Below, piece after piece: positions 14,777-21,465 of a stretch of DNA of 21,531 nt. The notes under the pieces were generated by a model. It saw only the letters and a program-made list of their open reading frames with translations. It was not told where the DNA came from and did no database searches. Each line of letters opens with the position of its first letter. Position 1 is the first letter of the stretch. Origin of the DNA: a virus; the IMG/VR virus record IMGVR_UViG_3300041016_001013, positions 1 to 21,531 of that record. One strand, given 5' to 3'. The translations under genes and the position numbers were made by a program.

Positions 14777-15750
14777 AATACTTGTTTTAATAATGGAAAT
14801 AACTTATCTCTCACAGTTTCAACACCATGATCTCTTACTGAATCTGACAAATCTTTAGACATGTCAAGATTGACATAATCAAAACCATACTTCTCTTGAT
14901 ACTTTTGAGCAGACTTTATACCTGGTTCATCATTATCAAATAATACAATTATCTTTTGATACTTTTCTAGGAGTGGTTTTATAAAATTTTCAGGAATGAT
15001 ACTATTCTCACTGTCTGGAGCAATAACTTCAATACCAGTGATTCCTAGTTTCTTAAAACACATCAAATCTTTTAAAGATGATGTAATTATCAAATACTTT
15101 GATTTAAACTCAAGTTGATCATTACCCTGTATGTAATCTCTTATTTTAATGAACTTGTTATCTTTGTTTTTTGGAGTATATATTTTATACATTGTACCAT
15201 CTTCTCTGAAAAAACCATAAATAAAGTTACCTTTAATTGTAACAGAATCTAATAATCTACCCTCATCTTCTTTTATCATTGTATAAAAAGATAGTGGTTG
15301 AACATTGTGTTTTTCTAAAAGAAATGAAGATAATTTGAAGTTCTTCCAATAAGCTTGATCTAATGTATTCCAATGTCTAATCTCAAAATCAGAAACAATA
15401 TATTTACTATGAGCTTTATATTCAAGTGGAACATATGTATTATTAGAAACATAGATATTGTAATCATCCATTATTCTAAATGAAGCTTTACCTCTACCAT
15501 CAAGATTGTATAGGTGCATCACAAGATTTAAACCATCTCCTCCATAACCAGAAGAGAAATCTTTAAACTTGTAGTAACCCTTACTATCTGTATAGACACA
15601 CATAGAAGGAACTTTATCACTTGTATTAAATACAGATTTAAGTTTTAGACTTTGACCACATAATCTTTCAGTAAGTTTTAGATAGTGCTCAAATACCCAT
15701 TCTCTAGGGACATCATTTAAATCAGAAATTATTGCATTTGTAGAAATCAT
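14773..15750 (-). CDS. DnaG-like phage primase (Toprim)
   Basis: Predicted DNA primase of 325 residues that makes RNA primers for the neighbouring polymerase. The N-terminal segment (about 38-82) has the layout of a CHC2 primase zinc domain (VPSMCVYTDS, KFKDFSSGYGGDGLNLVMHL) but lacks the zinc ligands. The Toprim domain covers about 219-305: KYLIITSSLKDLM, where the usual glutamate is serine; the metal-binding D272-N-D274 in VLFDNDEPG; and SKDLSD (298-303). It is short compared with bacterial DnaG (about 580 aa) and has no helicase-binding C-terminal domain. It opens its unit 14 bases after a long terminator hairpin. The serine variant at the first Toprim motif is, as I recall, seen in other phage primases, so activity is likely retained. 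Confidence 0.85.
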   Translation of the reverse strand: MISTNAIISDLNDVPREWVFEHYLKLTERLCGQSLKLKSVFNTSDKVPSMCVYTDSKGYYKFKDFSSGYGGDGLNLVMHLYNLDGRGKASFRIMDDYNIYVSNNTYVPLEYKAHSKYIVSDFEIRHWNTLDQAYWKNFKLSSFLLEKHNVQPLSFYTMIKEDEGRLLDSVTIKGNFIYGFFREDGTMYKIYTPKNKDNKFIKIRDYIQGNDQLEFKSKYLIITSSLKDLMCFKKLGITGIEVIAPDSENSIIPENFIKPLLEKYQKIIVLFDNDEPGIKSAQKYQEKYGFDYVNLDMSKDLSDSVRDHGVETVRDKLFPLLKQVL

Positions 15751-15763
15751 AATCTTTAGTTTT

Positions 15764-15802
15764 AAAATTAGGGGGAACCACTATGACTCCCCCTTAAATT
15801 TT
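15764..15802 (-). terminator. Long intrinsic terminator after ssb
   Basis: Arms AAAATTAGGGGGA (15764-15776) and TCCCCC(T)TAAATTTT (15788-15802) form a roughly 13-bp stem with a two-base bulge and an 11-base loop. On the minus strand the descending arm ends in UUUU. It starts immediately after the ssb stop and ends 14 bases before the primase start, separating the two longest units. Confidence 0.82.
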
Positions 15803-15804
15803 AT

Positions 15805-16497
15805 TTAATCTAAAGAGAAATCTGTAGAAGGTTTACTTGGTCCTGCAAAACCAGTATCATCATCATCACCACCAAAGTTTGAAACTTCTTTAGTCTCAAG
15901 CTTTTTCAAATGTTTGGTTTCATTATAAGCAATAACTTTACCTCCTTCAACTTCACCAAAGGCATACTTACCACTTTCTGCTTTTGGCAACCACATATCA
16001 TAGTTAGTGTATCCTGTTTTACCAACATACTCTTTACCAGCTACACAAAATTCAAGAAATATATCTTTAACAGGTGCAGTTTTATTAAATTCTTCAACAA
16101 AAGCTTCAATAGTATCATGTTTGTTATGTTGTGATGACATCCATTCATTAATACCCATTGTTTTACAAAGATTCTGTAAGAAAATCAAAATAGATCTATC
16201 TCTCTGAATCTTAATTCCAGTTTTTGTTTCTCCATCTGCATAAGCATACTGAGATGCTTTTACTCTACCAATTTGACCTTTGAAGTGACCTTTTTCAGGA
16301 TTATCTTTATCTAAAGCAAACCCTTCAAACCCTTCAATTGGTTCTGTTTCAACATGCATAATCAGATGGAATGCTCCAGGAATAAACTTGAATTCTTCTA
16401 ATTCAATGTTGTTGATTTTCATCACTTTGTTACCTGGACTAATTGTTTTTGGCATTCCGGTTCCACCGGTGCCTAGATCTTCTGTACTTAAAGCCAT
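15805..16497 (-). CDS. ssb: Single-stranded DNA-binding protein (SSB-like, OB fold)
   Basis: 230 residues. A core of about 190 residues has alternating beta strands (VMKINNIELEEFKFIPGAFH, GFALDKDNPEKGHFKGQIGR, GIKIQRDRSILIFLQNL) followed by an acidic, glycine-rich tail (GGDDDDTGFAG) ending STDFSLD. An OB-like core plus acidic tail and a position between a Sak4-like ATPase and the primase are what one expects of the phage SSB; equivalent proteins are annotated as SSB in crAss-like phages as I recall. Unlike cellular SSB it lacks a terminal phenylalanine tip. The assignment rests on architecture and context, not on a hard motif. It is the last gene of the first unit; the ATG is preceded by an A/T-rich leader. 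Confidence 0.7.
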   Translation of the reverse strand: MALSTEDLGTGGTGMPKTISPGNKVMKINNIELEEFKFIPGAFHLIMHVETEPIEGFEGFALDKDNPEKGHFKGQIGRVKASQYAYADGETKTGIKIQRDRSILIFLQNLCKTMGINEWMSSQHNKHDTIEAFVEEFNKTAPVKDIFLEFCVAGKEYVGKTGYTNYDMWLPKAESGKYAFGEVEGGKVIAYNETKHLKKLETKEVSNFGGDDDDTGFAGPSKPSTDFSLD

Positions 16498-16517
16498 TTT
16501 ACTTTACTTTTTAATTA

Positions 16518-17237
16518 TTAAACAAAAACTTTTTCCCATGATATTGTTAAAACACCATCAATCATTTCAGAAACTACTATTTCTTCATTTCTTAAGTGCT
16601 CAGGACGAGCACCACAGGTAACTTCTTCATTTGTCTTAAAAGACAAAATTGTTTTATTACCTTTTCTATACATGTAACCAATTGCATCAGCTTGTGCACA
16701 AATCAAGGACTTGATTTTACCTGTCAAATCTATATTAGCAGACATTACCATCTCACCTTTATCATCTACCACTTTGTCTTTAATATGACCAGATAAAATA
16801 ATTGTGGGTGCTAAAGTATCAATAAAATCTAAAACTTGGAAGAATGCTTGACGAATATATAAATATCCTGCACCATTAGGTAAGGTAGTTAGATTGTCTC
16901 CATCATAATTCTTACCCATTGATGTTGCTTTGTAAAGTTTGATTGCCAGTGGCATAATCATTTCTTCTAAAGCAGTAACTGTATCAATAGTAATAAAATC
17001 ATAAGGACAACCTGCAGCTTTGATTGCTTTACCAGCATCAAGTAGTTCTTGTAGACCACCAATTTTAACTTTTAAGGCATCAATAAAATCAGTGCCATTT
17101 TCTAAGTCTAAAATTAAATTGTTCTCAAGACCAGCATAAGCTGTTGTTTTACCTGTCTTTGGTTTAGAATATATTACAATTCTTTTAGGATTCTGTCTAG
17201 CAGCTCTTACCTTACTAGTAGGAAGTATTATACTCAT
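16518..17237 (-). CDS. Sak4-like RecA-fold ATPase (AAA_24)
   Basis: 239 residues, a single RecA-type ATPase domain. Walker A is SKPKTGKTT (residues 24-32), Walker B FITIDTVTAL with D85, then a catalytic-like TIILSGHIKD strand and NEEVTCGARPE near the end. Small phage ATPases of this kind (AAA_24, Sak4) are ATP-dependent ssDNA-annealing or recombination mediators that usually work with SSB, encoded 20 bases downstream here. With the PD-(D/E)XK nuclease it could make a recombination pathway. It starts 4 bases after the preceding gene. Length and motif spacing are normal for the family. Confidence 0.85.
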   Translation of the reverse strand: MSIILPTSKVRAARQNPKRIVIYSKPKTGKTTAYAGLENNLILDLENGTDFIDALKVKIGGLQELLDAGKAIKAAGCPYDFITIDTVTALEEMIMPLAIKLYKATSMGKNYDGDNLTTLPNGAGYLYIRQAFFQVLDFIDTLAPTIILSGHIKDKVVDDKGEMVMSANIDLTGKIKSLICAQADAIGYMYRKGNKTILSFKTNEEVTCGARPEHLRNEEIVVSEMIDGVLTISWEKVFV

Positions 17238-17241
17238 GTTG

Positions 17242-17856
17242 TTATAATTTAGATAATACTGTTGCTAATTTTTCAAAGTCAGCAGAAATTCTTTTACATA
17301 TTTCTACAATTGATTCTTCAGAACTTTCTAAAGATACTTCTACTTTTTTAGGAGTAAATTCTTCTTCAAAATCAGGAAAAATACTTAATGATTTTTGTAA
17401 CTGAGGTAACTCAAGTTTAGCATCTTCTTTTCTCTTTTCATAGAGAGAATGACTAATTTCTTGACCACTTTCTAATACAACAACCATTTCATTAACAGGA
17501 ACAAGATACTTTCTATCAGGTTTTCCTTCACTGTCTGTTCCTTCAATCACATCATATTCTTCTTGAAAGAATGGATTGTGTTTAAGTTTAAACAGTTGTC
17601 TATCTTCATTCATAGGAATAATATCAGTATTCTTTCCTTTGTCATCATAGACATTATCATAAAACTCCATGTAGATATCTTCACCTTTCTTTAGTTCCCA
17701 CTCAAAAAACTGACATTGTCTTCCAAACTTTCCTTTTTTGAAAAATGCAGTTTTAATTGTGAAAAAAGGATCAGCAATACCAATTGCTTTGAAAGCATCC
17801 ATATGTTGCATATAGAACTCTCTTTCTTTTTCTTTTCTTAAATTGTTACTATTCAT
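17242..17856 (-). CDS. 204-aa uncharacterised protein in the replication cluster
   Basis: No family recognised. The N-terminus is charged and helical; the middle has aromatic/basic strands (FFTIKTAFFKKGKFGRQCQF, GEDIYMEFYDNVYDD). The C-terminal third is acidic and helical, with a coiled-coil-like end (SIVEICKRISADFEKLATVL). It sits between DnaB (5-base gap) and the Sak4-like ATPase (4-base gap), so it is expressed with the replication and recombination core and may bind one of them. There are no cysteine clusters, membrane segments or nuclease motifs. Confidence 0.68.
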   Translation of the reverse strand: MNSNNLRKEKEREFYMQHMDAFKAIGIADPFFTIKTAFFKKGKFGRQCQFFEWELKKGEDIYMEFYDNVYDDKGKNTDIIPMNEDRQLFKLKHNPFFQEEYDVIEGTDSEGKPDRKYLVPVNEMVVVLESGQEISHSLYEKRKEDAKLELPQLQKSLSIFPDFEEEFTPKKVEVSLESSEESIVEICKRISADFEKLATVLSKL

Positions 17857-17861
17857 ATTTA

Positions 17862-18869
17862 TTAATTTACAGAGATTTTTTGTGTAGTTTCCCTTGGAGG
17901 AGTGGTTATTTCTATTATTCTCATAGTAGTTCTATCTAATTTAAAGAAACTTATTCTGGTCATACCATTTCTAGATTTAAGAAAATGAAATACTAATGTA
18001 TCCGGATCTTCAATTAAGAACTTTTCAGGACCATACTTTTTTATCTTTCTAATAGATGGTTTATTCATACCCATAACTACATCAGCATGCTGTAATAAAG
18101 CATCTGAACCATATATATCAGAATCTAATACATAATTACCATAAGTGGCTTCTATTTGTCTTTTAGGATCATCTATGTTCCTATTTAATTGACTAAGGAC
18201 TACAAAAGCTACAGGATAATTCTTTTTCATTATGGTGAGTGCTTCACCTAGAGCTCCTAACATTTCAAATTTATCTTTTTGTCCAAAATCATTTTTAAAT
18301 AAAGCTGAGTGATCTATAGTAACAAGTAAGTTTGTATACTTTCCATCAGATTTTCTATGTCTTTCCAATTCATGATGAATTGTAGCACACATTTCATTGA
18401 CAGTACATGTATCATAGACAACATTTATAAGATCTGTGTTTATTGACTCTTTATAATAGTCAACACATTTCTGAAATAAATTTTTATCTACTAACTTACC
18501 ACCCTTACTCATTAATGTATTGTAATCAGCACCTGTAATCAGACCAAATTTTCTTATTGCACTGGTTTCATCAACCATTTCCATCTGAAACTTAAGTACC
18601 CTAAATTCTTGATTAGGATTCTGAATAATAATATCAGAAACTAACTGTTCCATAAATAGGGTCTTACCTGTTCCAGGTCTTGCACCAACAACTGTTATTG
18701 TTTTCCATTCAAGTCCATCACAAAAAGCATCATTAAATTTTGGCCATGCACTAATAAGTGCTGGAAGTTTACCTTCTCTCTTTGCCTTCATTTTAATAAG
18801 ACCTTTTTCTAAACTTTCCCTTTCACTAACAGGTAACAGGTGTCTCGCACCATTAAATAATTTTGTCAT
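17862..18869 (-). CDS. dnaB: Replicative DNA helicase, DnaB-type ATPase domain
   Basis: RecA-fold replicative helicase. Walker A is G62-ARPGTGKT70, the H1a glutamate E97 lies in FQMEM, Walker B is LLVTIDHS with D186, the H3 motif is S226-QLNR230, an H4-like segment YGSDALLQHADVV follows, and R300-NG is the arginine-finger region. All elements of the DnaB C-terminal domain are present. At 335 residues it lacks the usual roughly 150-residue N-terminal primase-binding domain; about 50 residues precede the ATPase core. It follows the 196-aa protein by 17 bases. Short DnaB forms are common in phages. It should unwind DNA for the primase and polymerase B encoded in the same region. Confidence 0.92.
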   Translation of the reverse strand: MTKLFNGARHLLPVSERESLEKGLIKMKAKREGKLPALISAWPKFNDAFCDGLEWKTITVVGARPGTGKTLFMEQLVSDIIIQNPNQEFRVLKFQMEMVDETSAIRKFGLITGADYNTLMSKGGKLVDKNLFQKCVDYYKESINTDLINVVYDTCTVNEMCATIHHELERHRKSDGKYTNLLVTIDHSALFKNDFGQKDKFEMLGALGEALTIMKKNYPVAFVVLSQLNRNIDDPKRQIEATYGNYVLDSDIYGSDALLQHADVVMGMNKPSIRKIKKYGPEKFLIEDPDTLVFHFLKSRNGMTRISFFKLDRTTMRIIEITTPPRETTQKISVN

Positions 18870-18886
18870 AGACTTTAAAATTTACA

Positions 18887-19477
18887 TTATACAATTAACT
18901 CATTAAACACAACTACATCATCATCAGGGTTATTATTTAAAAATTCACAATAAGTAGCAAGATCAGAGTCCCAACTTCTATCAATTATAGATTGTTTTCT
19001 CAAAAAATATTGAGAATTCCTCATATATTCATAATTTTTAGACTCATATTCATTTACAAACTTCTGTGTAGCTTCAAAAATTGTTTCCCATGAATAATCA
19101 TAGGTATCAAAAAACCATCTAAATGCATTTTCAAGATTTTTTGCAGGTACTCTTGCATATTTTCCAGAGGATAGTTTCTTATTAGGAAATATATTTACAT
19201 ATGCCTCTATGTTTTGCATAAAATTATGCCCCATTAAATCTTTAGAAGTTTTCTTTTTAGATTTCTTAAAATAACCATCAATCTCAGTAATAAAGATAAT
19301 ACTTTTGTCTGTTAATTGCAAGTCATTTGTCAACCACAGATCGTTTTGCAGTCTTTTGCACTCTAATTCTTTGTTAACAAACTTATGAGGTACAATTTTT
19401 TCTTTAATACAGTATAAAACATAAAATGTATTAGGTGTTAACCCATGTTGAATGAGTTTTGTAAATATTTCTGTCAT
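18887..19477 (-). CDS. Putative helicase loader or replication-initiation accessory protein
   Basis: 196 residues, no definite family. The N-terminal 35 residues (MTEIFTKLIQHGLTPNTFYVLYCIKEK) resemble the start of a winged-helix replication protein. The second half has NIEAYVNIFPNK, then SGKYARVPAKNLENAFRWFF, YSWETIFEATQKFVNEYES and YMRNSQYFLRKQ, a repeated helical pattern I associate with phage proteins encoded next to DnaB and annotated as replisome organiser or loader. It starts 1 base after the ung stop and ends 17 bases before dnaB. Loader function is inferred from position and this pattern. There is no ATPase motif, so it would not be a DnaC-type loader. Confidence 0.62.
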   Translation of the reverse strand: MTEIFTKLIQHGLTPNTFYVLYCIKEKIVPHKFVNKELECKRLQNDLWLTNDLQLTDKSIIFITEIDGYFKKSKKKTSKDLMGHNFMQNIEAYVNIFPNKKLSSGKYARVPAKNLENAFRWFFDTYDYSWETIFEATQKFVNEYESKNYEYMRNSQYFLRKQSIIDRSWDSDLATYCEFLNNNPDDDVVVFNELIV

Positions 19478-19478
19478 G

Positions 19479-20177
19479 TCACCACGTTATTATTTGATCA
19501 TTGTTATCTTTTATAAGTTTAGATACTTTATTAAACACATCCATACTATCCCATTTAGACCCATTATAAGCAGCAGAAGCAGGATGTTTAACAAAAAACT
19601 TATGATTATTGTCGTTGGTAAGAGTAGACCACTCTTCAGCTTTTTTACCCATGTAAACATATACTAATCCGGGATTATAGTTATTTAATCTATCTAATAA
19701 ATATGCAGTAAACGGTTTCCATATATCATAATGACCACCTATTTTACCTACTTCAGTAGTAAGAGCTGTATTTAATAGTAATATACCTTGATTTGACCAT
19801 CTGGTTAAATCTACATCTTGACTTACTGCATGACCATTATAAACAGTTCTGTTTATTTCATCTAGTATAAATCTAAGACTTGCTTGTAATTTTTCAGTGT
19901 TACTACAACTAAATGCAATACCATCTGCTATCCCTAATTGAGGATATGGATCTTGACCAATAATGATGATTTTAAGTTCATCATGAGGACATTCTTCAAA
20001 TGCTCTAAATACTTGTTTTAATGGAGGAGTAAATCTTTTGTCTATCTTAGTTTGATTATAAAGTTGATTTAAAATTAAATCAAATTCTGAACTAAATATA
20101 AAAGATTTAAAAAATCTATCCCAACCACTAGGTTCAAGTTTCTCAAACATTTTTTGTTTAATTTCTTCTAAATTCAT
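19479..20177 (-). CDS. ung: Uracil-DNA glycosylase, family 1 (UNG-type)
   Basis: 232 residues from the chosen start. It removes uracil from DNA. The water-activating motif is G74-QDPYP79 with catalytic D76; family members have GQDPYH, so the sixth position is proline. AFSC (about 88-91) supplies the stacking phenylalanine, N136 lies in LLLNTALTT, and H198 begins HPASAAY, replacing the usual HPSPLSA. The key Asp, Asn and His are all kept, so activity is likely. An in-frame ATG 75 bases upstream would add a hydrophobic 25-residue leader, but it would run into the divergent plus-strand gene and UNG proteins do not carry one; MNLEEIKQK is the better start. It is followed by the possible helicase loader 1 base later. 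Confidence 0.93.
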   Translation of the reverse strand: MNLEEIKQKMFEKLEPSGWDRFFKSFIFSSEFDLILNQLYNQTKIDKRFTPPLKQVFRAFEECPHDELKIIIIGQDPYPQLGIADGIAFSCSNTEKLQASLRFILDEINRTVYNGHAVSQDVDLTRWSNQGILLLNTALTTEVGKIGGHYDIWKPFTAYLLDRLNNYNPGLVYVYMGKKAEEWSTLTNDNNHKFFVKHPASAAYNGSKWDSMDVFNKVSKLIKDNNDQIITW

Positions 20178-20208
20178 TTTTTTGTTATTTTTGATAAAAA
20201 TTAGGATT
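20178..20208 (+). promoter_or_regulatory. 31-bp divergent gap, possible Bacteroidota-type -7 element
   Basis: This is the only spacer between ung and the 104-aa gene, which point away from each other. TATTTTTG at 20186-20193 matches TAnnTTTG, the Bacteroidota -7 consensus, and would sit 16 bases before the plus-strand start. No TTTG occurs at the expected -33 spacing (the nearest upstream, 20153-20156, is about 10 bases too far), so in such AT-rich DNA the match may be chance. AGGA precedes the plus start by 3 bases. Confidence 0.25.
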
Positions 20209-20523
20209 ATGATCAAGGTAAAAGAAATGACAGATGATGCAATTATAAACATCCAAGTAAATAAAACATACTATTTAATGGCTAAAGCAGCATCATTTGT
20301 TGTTCTTCATGGTATGGACATTAATACAAAAGGTGAAGCATACTTTAAAGAAATTTCTACTAAAAAGTATGAAGAACTAGATGATCAACAGAAAACCTTT
20401 TATACACTAGTGCTTCTTCTTTCTGAAATAGAAAGTAAAGCTAAAGAGCAAAAGTTGTATACTGAGAAAGAGGTATTAGAACCTGGAGATGAAGGTTTTG
20501 TAGCACCTGTTATCCCAGATTAA
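20209..20523 (+). CDS. 104-aa phage protein on the opposite strand, unknown function
   Basis: The only plus-strand gene inside the minus cluster. The product starts MIKVKEMTDDAIINIQVNKT, has a helical middle (YYLMAKAASFVVLHGM, YEELDDQQKTFYTLVLLLSEIE) and ends with KEVLEPGDEGFVAPVIPD. I recall comparable proteins in crAss-like phages with the same acidic EPGDEG ending and no established role, so the reading is plausible on family grounds. The interval has no competing minus gene, and the ATG at 20209 is preceded by AGGA. It diverges from ung by 31 bases and overlaps the stop of the 117-aa minus gene by 14 bases. An upstream in-frame ATG at 20182 would overlap the ung leader and is less likely. 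Confidence 0.75.
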   Translation: MIKVKEMTDDAIINIQVNKTYYLMAKAASFVVLHGMDINTKGEAYFKEISTKKYEELDDQQKTFYTLVLLLSEIESKAKEQKLYTEKEVLEPGDEGFVAPVIPD

Positions 20524-20863
20524 TATTAAACTGTTCTCTTCCTATTTGTATACAAGATTCAATTGCTAACATCAATTCATCTTTACTACAATCTGCAAAT
20601 GATTTATCAGCTAAACCAGTTGCATCTTTTATAACACATTTCATTTCATCAAATGTGTATCCAGATTCTTTTGCCATTTCTCTAATACAAGCATGTACTT
20701 TTGCAAGTTGTGCTTTACTATGATCTGCATCAGCAAGATCAATATACATTTCTACTTTTTGTCCTTCAGGAATCTTATCTACAAAAAGTTCATATGCTAA
20801 CTTATCTTTTGGATTAGCATAAGTAAGTTTACCATCTGTTTTAATAAATTTTCCACTAAACAT
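20510..20863 (-). CDS. NinB-like recombination protein (tentative)
   Basis: 117 residues from the ATG at 20863; a GTG at 20869 would add two. The order KVEMYIDLADADHSKAQL, a helix KVHACIREMAKESG, the E-M-K-C-V segment, then SFADCSKDELMLAIESCIQIG follows the layout of NinB/YbcN-type phage proteins that bind ssDNA and assist recombination (R/D-x-x-Q, W-A-C-L helix, E-x-W/K-C-V, S-x-x-E helix). The match is by pattern only. The gene lies upstream of ung, in the same direction as the recombination ATPase, which fits. Its last 14 bases overlap the end of the convergent 104-aa gene, and its start overlaps the preceding gene by 8 bases. Confidence 0.6.
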   Translation of the reverse strand: MFSGKFIKTDGKLTYANPKDKLAYELFVDKIPEGQKVEMYIDLADADHSKAQLAKVHACIREMAKESGYTFDEMKCVIKDATGLADKSFADCSKDELMLAIESCIQIGREQFNINLG

Positions 20864-21119
20864 TTTCACATCCAGTTAAAGTTTTTACTAATTCTAAAAA
20901 TTCTGCTAAGTGTTCTGTAGTAGAGATTTTAAGAGAAGGTATGTCAAATGATTTAATATACCATTCTTCATCGTTTACTTCATCACTGGCACAAGATATT
21001 AAACAAACACCTTCACATAGATCAAGTATGTAGTAATAGTAATCATAACCATTACCTGTTTCTGTATGATTTGCTGTTTGTCTTTCAAAACCAGCATTAA
21101 TCAAATTTAATTCTCTCAT
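20856..21119 (-). CDS. 87-aa uncharacterised protein
   Basis: Starts at the ATG at 21119 (MRELNLINAGFERQ), 1 base after the stop of the 24-aa micro-ORF; the longer reading starts at a TTG and is not preferred. The core YDYYYYILDLCEGVCLISC looks like a beta-strand pair, followed by EWYIKSFDIPSLKIS and an amphipathic helix HLAEFLELVKTL. No family is recognised. It stops in TAG and overlaps the NinB-like start by 8 bases, so the genes here are translationally linked. A small alpha/beta adaptor fold would be consistent. Confidence 0.62.
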   Translation of the reverse strand: MRELNLINAGFERQTANHTETGNGYDYYYYILDLCEGVCLISCASDEVNDEEWYIKSFDIPSLKISTTEHLAEFLELVKTLTGCENV

Positions 21120-21120
21120 C

Positions 21121-21195
21121 TTAATCAATATTTTTATAAACAAAACTGATGATTACTATAAAAATGCTTTCAATCATTTTATTTAAATACTTCAT
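21121..21195 (-). CDS. 24-aa membrane micro-ORF
   Basis: MKYLNKMIESIFIVIISFVYKNID: a single hydrophobic run (IFIVIISFV) flanked by polar and charged ends, the shape of a one-pass membrane peptide. Its ATG overlaps the upstream stop as ATGA, and its TAA lies 1 base before the next ATG, so it fills the interval between the 61-aa and 87-aa genes. That exact fit is the main evidence. Function is unknown; it could also be a leader that couples translation of the 87-aa gene. Its short length makes chance possible. Confidence 0.45.
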   Translation of the reverse strand: MKYLNKMIESIFIVIISFVYKNID

Positions 21196-21377
21196 TGCTT
21201 CTTTTCTTTAGGTGTATATTTTTTTTCAAACTTATCCCAACCTTTAGGATCAAACTGTGTTATTAATAAGTCAAGTTTGATTTCTTCCTCATGTTCATCA
21301 CACATTCCTATACCCTTTATATCTAGATCAGGACTATACTTTTTAGTTGCAGGTACACCACATTTAATACATTCCAT
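21192..21377 (-). CDS. 61-aa protein with a C2-CH zinc-binding pattern
   Basis: Opens MECIKCGVPATKKYSPDLD with C3-x2-C6, then GIGMCDEHEEE with C26-x2-H29: a C-x2-C...C-x2-H set typical of small zinc ribbons. The C-terminal half is helical and ends basic (KKYTPKEKKQ). A DNA- or protein-binding zinc protein is inferred; no family is named. It starts 1 base after the stop of the 28-aa gene and overlaps the membrane micro-ORF by 4 bases (ATGA), so it sits in a coupled series. Confidence 0.68.
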   Translation of the reverse strand: MECIKCGVPATKKYSPDLDIKGIGMCDEHEEEIKLDLLITQFDPKGWDKFEKKYTPKEKKQ

Positions 21378-21378
21378 C

Positions 21379-21465
21379 TTATTTTGATTTTACTGTTGGT
21401 ACACAATCTTCTGGACCAGTACAACTACCGTCACATACACAAATGTAAGCATCTTTTTTTTTCAT
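21379..21465 (-). CDS. 28-aa Cys-rich micro-ORF
   Basis: MKKKDAYICVCDGSCTGPEDCVPTVKSK has four cysteines (C9, C11, C15, C21) in 28 residues, a spacing suited to a metal-binding knuckle. Its ATG overlaps the stop of the upstream partial gene as ATGA, and its TAA lies 1 base before the next ATG, so both boundaries show coupling. The A-rich start (MKKK) follows AAAGAGAAAGTAAC with no strong Shine-Dalgarno. Function is unknown; it may work with the neighbouring zinc-pattern protein. Confidence 0.55.
   Translation of the reverse strand: MKKKDAYICVCDGSCTGPEDCVPTVKSK

Noticed and set aside
20178-20252. Hydrophobic 25-residue leader on uracil-DNA glycosylase, as a possible membrane anchor
   Set aside because: The extension overlaps the start of the divergent plus-strand gene, and UNG proteins are soluble without leaders. 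The internal ATG at 20177 gives a normal length.
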